The notes below the pieces were generated by a model. The model worked only from the letters and a program-made list of their open reading frames with translations, had not been told where the DNA came from and searched no databases. From NCBI GenBank assembly GCA_963691705.1, contig OY829539.1, forward strand, positions 62,408,327 to 62,472,326: a stretch of DNA of 64,000 nt, written 5' to 3'. The translations under genes and the position numbers were made by a program. Below are positions 56,196-64,000 of this stretch, piece by piece (the first letter of the stretch is position 1; the number at the start of each line of letters is the position of its first letter). Source of the DNA: Viola odorata. Lineage: Eukaryota; Streptophyta; Magnoliopsida; Malpighiales; Violaceae.

Positions 56196-57600
56196 TAAAA
56201 TAAGATAAAATAAATAAATATTTGACCAAAAAATATAGATTTTAGTTAAGTGTTTTAGTTTTGATGTGTATACTCGAATTTTTTATTTAAACTAAAGTTC
56301 AACCATTTAGAGTCGGCTTCGATTATTTAGATTCAATCATATAAACTCAATTTTCAATATTTAAGCTTGAATTTGATTAGTTAGATATAGTTTTTACCAT
56401 GTAAATTGTAATCCCATTTTTGACTACTTAATCTCAGATTTTTACTACTTGCCTATTTTTCTATCGTACTAACTAAATATTACTCAATGAGCCAACCACT
56501 ACTATTACTCAATTAGCCATTGACATGTAATTGATGTGTGGGGTTCAAACCTCCAAATGACATTAAATTCCATTAAGGAAGAAATTTGATATATTTTTAG
56601 GTGTATTTTTCAAAAGAATTGAGTTCAACTGGGTGTCTACGTACAAAATCCAATAAAATCCAAGTGTTTTGTTTCAAATAGGTATTTATCAATTTTTACT
56701 TATTTAAAAATTAACGGAGCCATTTAATATATATACCTACTTAAATTAATTGGTTACGGGTGTATATTTGACATCCCTAATTTTATAATATCATCAGCTT
56801 TTTTTTTCCTTTTAAAAAAAAAAAACCAATCAGGATACAATTTAGTAATGGTTATCGTCTAATGTCAAAGTTAATTAGTAAAGTCTCGTATTCGAGTCTC
56901 ACCAGCCATTTATTACTCGTAGAAAGAAAGAATGAAATATTATATTAAAAAAAGAGCAATCATTTATCGAGCCTGGATGTTGCAGAGATCCATTCTATTT
57001 TTTTTTTTCATTTTTACATAAGCTTCAACCAATTTTAGTTGAATATTTTATTTTAGATCATATTTTTCATAAAGTATATTATTAGAAAAAAACTAAAATT
57101 CATTTGATAAAAAAAAAAACTAAAATTATATTTAAAGGATTAGATTTGATGTCATACATAGTGCTTGGGTTAAATCACATGCGCTTCAGAGACTATTAAA
57201 TTATAATTAATTTTGTGCTCCCGTCGATCTTGAATTTAAATAAATATCCTTAAAGTAGTGTATACTGTAGTATTTAAAGCAGTGATTAGGATTGTTTTTT
57301 TAATATAAATTATTCTCTATCTACCCCTACTTTTTTTTTAAATTACCAATTATGATAGTAATTAGTCAAACTAATTATATCAATCTTGAATACTAACCAC
57401 GTGTTTTTTTGGCATATGTTGAAGAATCAATAATTAATTTGAAAAGAGTATTTTAATAGTTTATGATAAGCGGAGGTGGAGAAGATTAGCATGACTGCAT
57501 GAGTATTGGTCAACGTTCCTTATCGATCGTTATACGCAATCGAAGATGAACGGCCGGCAATTGCTTTGGACTTGACATGTGTGACAAGTCCACAAAAAGA
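56196..57600. other. AT-rich intergenic DNA, no gene recognised
   Basis: No coding frame. A stretch at about 56850-56920 has tRNA-B-box-like text (tattcgagtct) but no matching A box. Confidence 0.5.
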
Positions 57601-57639
57601 GTTAGGATTTTCTCTCTTTCGTCCATTTGCTCTTATTTT

Positions 57640-59975
57640 CTTCCGCGTGAATCTGGCATTTCCCTAAACCTAGAAAGGGTGGCGACTTCAATTTGCATTA
57701 TATGAGATAAGTCCAATTTTATCTCACATCCAGTCTCAAATCCGCGTCACATTAGGATAAAATCTAAAAGGTTACCGGATAAAAGAGGTGTTTAAAATTG
57801 TGTTTAAAAATAAATAAGTCCTAAATTATGTGATCATACCCAATGGATTAATAAGATTCTAATCGATTTTAAATATTCATGCATTTGAGTGAATATGCGA
57901 AAAAGCATTGAAATAAATAAAAGGGTGAGAAATGTTTACTTGTGAAGAGTATCAGTTGATTTACCCTACAAAGTTGAGATTATTAGTACCAGTACATGAT
58001 AATCGATAAATAGATAAGAATTTAAGAATTTATCGCAAGCATACAAAATAATTAATTTAGAAATTACATGCGAGCTGAGTAACAATAAGAATAATAATTA
58101 TTTAAACATTCAGAAGCGTGCAGAAATAATTAGTTAAGTGGTACGAGAATACAAATAATTGGTATTAAAATTATTGTACACAAGTGATATAATTAATTTT
58201 GATGATTAAACGCAAATGGAATAATTAAATATGAAAAAGCATACGAAAATAAATAATTAAACATGCGAGCATACTAAAATAAATAAACAATACAAACATA
58301 CAAAGAATAATTAAATAGACAGTACAAACATATGAAAAATAAATAGTACAAGTGCAGAAATAAACGGTACAAGTGCGAAAAATCAATAAACAGTACAAGT
58401 GCGATGATGACACGAAAAAATGGCGGGACGAAAATTCTTCCCTGGCCCACTGGGCCGTGAGTGGGCCCCACCAGTTGGGCCTAAGCCAGCCCAGCCCATA
58501 GGCTAGTGGGCTGGAGCAGCATGGCTGCTCCCTTCACGCTGGGCCTGCGCGGCGCAGCTCCCATTCACGCTTGGCGCTGTGCGCCAAGCCTCTTCTTCCG
58601 CATGGGCTGGCAACCCATTTCCCTTTTCTTTTGGCTGGGCCAAGCGTGGCCCGGGTTTCCTTCCTTTGGGCGCATGCAGCGCCCTTCCTTTCTCCTTTTA
58701 TTTATTTATTTCGGGCTTGGCTTGTGCCAAGCCCACCACCTTTCTTCACCAGCACTGTTCATCTTCTCCCCCCTTGGATAACCAGTGCCATGGTCAGCAG
58801 CCAAGGAGGGGGCTACTCACCAGAGCCAGCCAACAACAGCCCAATTTTAAACCCTCTGCACAGCAGCAATTTAAACAAGCTCCTAACAGTGATATGGGGA
58901 CAAAACCGAGACTAATTTCAACAAATAAAGAATAAGCTAATTAAACCAAAATTAAGATAATAAATAACTAGAACCATAAACAATTAAATTGAGGTAAGGA
59001 TCATGAAATTAACTTAAAAACAGAGTGATTACAGCTAATTTAAGCAATTACTTGGCTATTTAGGAATGAAAACGAAAATTAATGGAGGAGACCTATTTCA
59101 CCTTGCTCTTACTTGCTTACTGCCGGAGTTGCTTGCTTGCTGGAGCTGTTCGCTTGCTTACTGGAGTTTCTTGCTTGCTTGCTACTGAACTACCAAGCAC
59201 GAGTGAGAAAGTGAGCGTTTTTTTTCTTTTTTCTTCTTGCCTCCCTTGCTTGCTGCTGGCGTGGTATTTATAGGGATGAAGGGAGGGAAGAGCTGACAAA
59301 TTGCTACAGTGCGTGAAGCAATTTACAGCAGCAAAACATAGAAATGGAATGAGGTGGCGTTAGGAATAGTGACCAAAACGAATAGCTCGGGCTGCTGTGA
59401 AGGGAAGAATGCATGAATCCTCATGCTTAAATTAGAACCGTTGGATGAAGAGAAAAAGAAGTCAATACTTGATCAAGGGCTAAAATTTTGGGAATTTATT
59501 TAATCGGTTCGAACTATCAACACGCTTGAAATGAATAAAAATCCGAACCAAAAATAATAAAATGTGCAATAAAATGCAACAAAATAAATAGTGATCAGTA
59601 AATAAAGAAAAATTTTGATTTATGGTGCGTATTTACTCACTCGGGATCCTTAAAAGTTCGAACGAAAAATAAATGTCATAGCAAAGTAAATTGGATAAAA
59701 TAACATGAGATGATGCGAACGAAAATAATAGTAGATAATTATCAATTAAAGAAAGAATGCGTTCGATCCACGGTCCGAGGAAATTTATTGAGGACCGATA
59801 GAAATTTGACCGAAAAGACAATAAAAATACGAAAAAACTAAAATTACACGAAATGGTAGGAAATATTAAAATAAATAGCCTAAGATCGAAAATCGATAGA
59901 ATTTTGATTTAAATGGGCTAATAATGTGGAAAACAAAAAAAATGCGGAAAACATGTCAAAAATCGGGTAGCAACA
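57640..59975 (-). mobile_element. probable LTR remnant of a Tat/Ogre-type Ty3-gypsy element
   Basis: On the minus strand the block starts TGTTGCTACCCGATTTTTGA at 59975 and contains GAAGTCGCCACCC near 57685; both kinds of phrase are frequent in long LTRs of Tat/Ogre-type elements. It includes an unusually GC-rich, ORF-poor insert (58430-58800, rich in ggcc/cca words) between AT-rich arms. No gag or pol is nearby and I found no second LTR or target duplication, so it would be a solo or broken LTR. The identification is by resemblance only. Confidence 0.35.
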
Positions 59976-60534
59976 GTATGTTATGTTTTAATGATAACAA
60001 TTTTGTAAATGCTATTGAGTCAATAAATAATATTGATGAAGACACAACTACTAAAGTATGCGGTTCTCAATTTTATTAAAATAGGTCATGTGATTGCTAA
60101 CTTTATATTTACAAGAAAATTGAGTTGTATTTCAAATATGTGATGACCGTATGAGAATTTGGCAGTTGTGTGTTTAATGACATTAACATATATATATTTT
60201 TTCTTTTACATATTTGCAGATAATTTAATTACTTATATCCACTACTAAGTAATTACAAAAGAGTAAATAATATGCTCCAATTCATAGGTAATTTTGGTTA
60301 CTATTTTTTTTTTATAGTAAATCATCAAATTTTGGGCCAGAGAACTAAATTACAGATATGGTCCAATTCATTCAAAAAGCATCACAAACTTTTTTCTCTA
60401 TATTAAGGCCCAATTGATTTGGTTATGATTAGGTGAAATTTAAATTTGATAAGCCCAAGGATTTGGACTTCGTGGGCCAATTCTTGAATTTGTTCCTGCC
60501 TCCTCATAAGCAAATTACCCTTGAAAGAAAGAAT
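59976..60534. other. intergenic, no gene recognised
   Basis: AT-rich sequence with no domain-bearing frame. Confidence 0.5.
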
Positions 60535-60605
60535 AAAAAGGATTCTTCTTGGGCATTGTTATTCCATATCTATATCTTCCACTTTCAACCCCGTCTTGGG
60601 CTGCT
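60535..60605 (-). pseudogene. P450 3'-end relic
   Basis: On the minus strand the block encodes K-V-E-D-I-D-M and then a broken end. It matches the last 40 codons of the P450 at 53463-55273 (shared words aggattcttcttg, ccatatctatatcttccactt). A deletion removes the residues between. It is too short for function. Confidence 0.55.
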
Positions 60606-60919
60606 CACATCAAACAAGCTTGGTCGACATATTTTCTTAATTAAAATAAAAAGGAAAAGAAAAATATAGTTTTCAATACAAGATTTTATGAAAAGAGGAT
60701 GTCCAGTATTGTGGAGAAGTCTTTTCAAAAGGCACCCGAGGAACGGATTCAGGAATTATTTTCAGAAGGGTGGGGTTCGGGGGCGCTGTTTTTTTTTTAG
60801 TATTTTAAATAAAAAGTAAACGAGTTGAATGAAAAATTGAAAAAATGTTTAAAAGTATTTGTATCCGTCACTAAATAACAAATATTTAGATAAACTTAAC
60901 AAAAGAATAAATAAGGAGA

Positions 60920-61204
60920 CAATATAGAAAAAAATTAATAAGCTCCAACTAATGTTTTAGGAAACTCTACGTCTCGTGGTTAACAAGAACCTTTCAACAT
61001 ATAAGCTCTATGAATTTGATCCCGATCATTAGGATGATATGCTAAAATTTTAGGTCGCATACCTCGATTAGTAGGAAGATTTTTCAAATCAACTTTTAAA
61101 AATTTCTTCGACTTTTTTGCAAGTCGTTCTTCACTTTCATTTAGACCAACATTTGATGATATCAATGATGCTTGAGTAGATGATTTAATCAAATATTTGT
61201 CCAT
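60920..61204 (-). pseudogene. hAT-type TTF zinc-finger transposase-like fragment
   Basis: A minus-strand frame starts M-D-K-Y-L-I-K and has L-P-T-N-R-G-M-R-P-K-I-L and Y-H-P-N-D-R-D-Q-I-H-R-A-Y. This is the TTF-type zinc-finger start of hAT-derived, ZMYM1-like (DUF4371) proteins. At the family C-Q-P motif the Gln codon reads TAA (about 60980), ending the frame at 74 residues. Related text (P-R-D-V-E-F-P-K) continues beyond the stop, so this is a nonsense change. The rest of the transposase is missing. Confidence 0.65.
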
Positions 61205-61639
61205 ATCTACAAAAAAAATATTAATAAATAACGAATATGTGCTTCTAATTAATTAAAAACTATCCAATATCTCTTTCACATAAATAAATAAATAAAAGAT
61301 GAAGAATTATAATCTGGAAAATTAATAAAGAAGAATGGAGTACCTTAAATAAAGAAGAATGGCGAAGAGGGAGGCGATGTTGGGTCGTAGCGGAGGCGAA
61401 GAGGGAGGCGCTGGTGGCTGTTCTTGCGACGATGAAGATGAAGGCTAAAAAAATTAAAAAGAGATTTTTAGGGATTTTGAATTAAAGATGATTCTTGGTC
61501 TGTTTTTTTTTTTTGAAGGGATGATTCTTGGTCTGTTGATTCGTGGTATATAGGATTTGGGAAATGAGGAAACAGCAACAGCTGTTGATTCGTGGTATAT
61601 GGGAAATGAGGAAACAGTGGCTTAAAAAAAATTAAAGAG

Positions 61640-61704
61640 GACATGATTCAAACATGGGACCTTTATATTTGAAGTCAATTATGCAACCATTGCACCACGG
61701 ATCC
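61640..61704 (-). repeat. tRNA-derived SINE-like relic
   Basis: On the minus strand TGGTGCAATGG (61687-61697) fits a pol III A box and CATGTTTGAATC (61645-61656) a worn B box, about 31 bases apart, as in tRNA-derived SINEs. No tail or target duplication was found. It may instead be part of the neighbouring hAT element. Confidence 0.4.
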
Positions 61705-61793
61705 AATTATATGATAATGGGGTGAAATTTAATTAAAGATTTAATTAAAGGTAAAAAAAAATTCCATCCATCCTGGGCTGGATCCGTGCCTGA

Positions 61794-64000
61794 CCACATC
61801 TTATTTACAATGCCATAAATATTGCTACAAAAAGTTATAAAAAAGTAAGGAAAAGTCTAAAAATTATTTGAAACTAAAAAATAATAATAAAACAAATTTT
61901 TTAAAATAAAAATGACGGTGCGTCCAAACCACCAAAATTAGCTTATAATTTTTTTTACCAAAATCAATATATTCGTAAATATCAAAATTAATTTGTTGAA
62001 GCGGTACGTTGGGTCTATCCTACAAAGATTGGATAATTATCGAAGAGAGTTGATTAGTGTGATTAATAAAGTATGTAAATTAGAATAATATAAAAAAATA
62101 TTAGTGCCAAATATAAACTTAAAATACATAAAATGTGATTTACAAATTTTGATCGGTCATAATTTTACAATCAGTGTATATTGAAACTGTATTATAAATG
62201 GATTTCATGTCAGTTTTCGAGACCTTTGATGTACCAGCAATTTTGGTTAATTCACCCGCCGGTCACAAATGTTTGCCATTTTATTTTAGTCAGTTCAAAC
62301 GTTTTTTTTTATTTTTATTGTTCCCAAATATTTTATCAGTTAGTTTAATATAGTCTCAACCGTTAAAAAAATGGTGACGGAGACAAATTTGGTTATATTT
62401 AAATATTTAAATATATTTTTAAAAAAATTTACCCCCCTCTTGTTGAAGAAGAAAAAAAGAAGTGATATTTTATCTAGAAATAATTTATTTCCCTCCAACT
62501 TTGGCTTCTATTTTTTACTGATTTCCACATTTTTACAGTTTTGAAAATTTTGGACATGCGCTCTTTGACTTAAGACAGGAGTTTGATTTGAATCCGAATA
62601 TCTGTAGTGGAATCGGCGTTTACATCTTATATCCACTTATCAAAATAAGAAAAATGGGTAAAAGTTACCCTACCATCCATTTATATCGTATGTTAGAATA
62701 AACTACTACATTTAAAATTTAGTTAAATAAGTCAATGTATTTGTCCACTCGATCTACATTAATCACATCTTCATAAAAATATTTATAACAAACGAAAGTG
62801 ATTGTTTAATATAATCTATATTTATGGACATAAAAACTTATCATTAATCCTAACCACTAATTTTAAACAAATGGTTAAGATTTAACTAATATGATACTCT
62901 CTCTGGGGCAAAATAAATGACTTCCTCGCATCTCAATATTCAGTAGGGAACGTATATCAAAGAGGCCGGACGACTCACTATTTGACCCTAAAAAATTTCG
63001 TACTTTTTTTCGAACGTACGTTAATCCTTAACGTACTTCCGAGAAAAAATTAGGGGCAAAATTGTCTCAAATAGTGACTGTTCCGGCACATACTGTTCCG
63101 GCCGTTTTAAGATACGTGCCGGAACAGTAAAAGCAAATCCTAAAACGACTATTGTTTTGCCCCGAAGGGAGTATATCATTTCAGTCAAAACATTAGGGAG
63201 TGGATTCTCTAAAATTCTATTTGTAATACTAGTTACTGATGAAAAAGCGAGGTAAATATTGTCCTAACATATAAATTGGTAATTTCTTCACATCGATGGA
63301 TTTAAGTTCGTCCAAAGGTGTTCAAGTCTTTTTGATAAACATATATTAAATATGGGTCAAAATCTTCAAACGAGACTCAGAAAAAGTATTAGCTTTTATC
63401 GAGTTGAAGTCGAGGATGAGAATTAAGATAATAATTAGTGAGAGTATTTTAATATTAAATAGTTATTTTTTTATATTGAATAAATTGATCAATAAATAAT
63501 ATTTTTTCTTTTCTATATTAAATAAATTAATCATAAAATATCTAAAATACTGCAAATATTATTTATTCGAATTCAAATTTTTTAACCCAAATCATTTAAA
63601 ACAAGGAGTACTGTTTTGTATCACTCAACTCCTTGACATTGATTAAATTGTTTCATTCAATATAAAATCCTTCTTTACTTTTCAACGTATATATCAATCT
63701 CTCCTTAACGCTGACATGACATCTACCAAAAAATTTAATATGTCACGATAACATTAGAAAGGCATGTGTCGTTGTTGGCTGGTTCTTTCTAACAATGTTA
63801 TTACGTTGGCTGCCAGAATTCTTCTTGATTTGCTCTTTCCAATAAGATCCCCAACTTTTTTTAAAATGGTGTTTGTTTATCATCACTGAAAATGTCGATG
63901 AACATCATTTTAATTTGAATAATTGCAAGTTACATATCTCATAGGATTTCGCATATCATTACAAAATTGATAAGGAGACTCGAATTTAAAATTTATTTTT
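61794..64000. repeat. segmental duplication, copy 2 (runs off the window)
   Basis: Matches 46683-52800 in the same orientation with roughly 90% identity by eye. It has single TA sites where copy 1 holds the MITE at 48160 (site 62810-62811) and the gene-carrying element (site 63390-63391). Confidence 0.9.
62897..63171. mobile_element. Stowaway-like MITE, copy e (275 bp)
   Basis: Ends CTCTCTCTGGGGCAAAATAA and CTCCCTTCGGGGCAAAACAA (right end reverse-complemented), with TA at 62895-62896 and 63172-63173. A short internal partial duplication of the ctgttccggc segment (about 63077-63105) makes it longer than its siblings. It is the counterpart of copy c. Confidence 0.9.

Noticed and set aside
58506..58935. 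GC-rich overlapping frames of 91-118 codons
   Set aside because: Composition (repeated ggcc, tgggc, ccaagc words) rather than coding constraint keeps three frames open at once; it is treated as part of an LTR remnant.
1..64000. CRISPR arrays, operons, riboswitches and bacterial-type promoters
   Set aside because: The window is plant nuclear DNA; I saw no regularly spaced repeats or riboswitch-like structures.

Overview
The window is nuclear DNA of a flowering plant, almost certainly a eudicot. Genes are multi-exonic with GT-AG introns, intergenic DNA is AT-rich, and the products are plant-specific: the chloroplast protein LQY1, a stellacyanin-type phytocyanin, a Myb/SANT-like factor, a family-1 UGT, a CYP71-type P450 and cyclotide-like knottins. 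The species cannot be fixed from sequence alone.

Gene-rich left part (1.5-24.3 kb). In order: an HVA22-like reticulon-type protein (-), LQY1 for photosystem II repair (+), the diphthamide methyltransferase DPH5 (+), a GPI-type phytocyanin (+), a Myb/SANT-like DNA-binding protein (-) and TRAPP subunit TRAPPC1/BET5 (-). I could follow all of these through clean splice sites. The last two have non-coding first exons and 5'UTR introns that resemble each other, as if one promoter/leader was copied to the other gene.

LINE cluster in a small defence-peptide locus (27-38.7 kb). Two cyclotide-like knottin precursors lie 8 kb apart and share a promoter block. Copy A is intact. Copy B is split by a 5'-truncated LINE with poly(A) and an 11-bp target duplication. 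Between them is a full-length LINE with both ORFs open and a 16-bp target duplication, plus a further truncated LINE. At its 5' end the full-length LINE carries a 210-bp exact copy of DNA from about 0.6 kb away, which looks like a template switch during insertion.

Copia and specialised-metabolism genes (39.7-55.3 kb). A copia element with 632-bp LTRs and a pol broken by four stops and a frameshift sits about 100 bp upstream of an intact UGT75-like glucosyltransferase. A CYP71-type P450 lies 7 kb further on.

Segmental duplication and a gene-carrying MITE-like element (46.7-52.8 kb versus 61.8-64 kb). Two diverged copies of the same intergenic block act as controls for each other. The first copy alone holds a 3262-bp element with Stowaway-type ends and a TA target duplication. 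It encloses exon-intron pieces of at least two unrelated genes, a heavy-metal-associated (HMA/HIPP) exon and a MAD1-like coiled-coil run. The empty TA site is preserved in the second copy. Five 248-275 bp Stowaway-like MITEs of one family are also present; their bodies are near-identical, but positions about 9-25 of the terminal repeats differ between copies while matching at the two ends of each copy.

The right end (57-62 kb) holds no intact gene: a probable Tat/Ogre-type LTR remnant, a P450 3' relic, a broken hAT-type TTF zinc-finger gene and a SINE-like tRNA relic.
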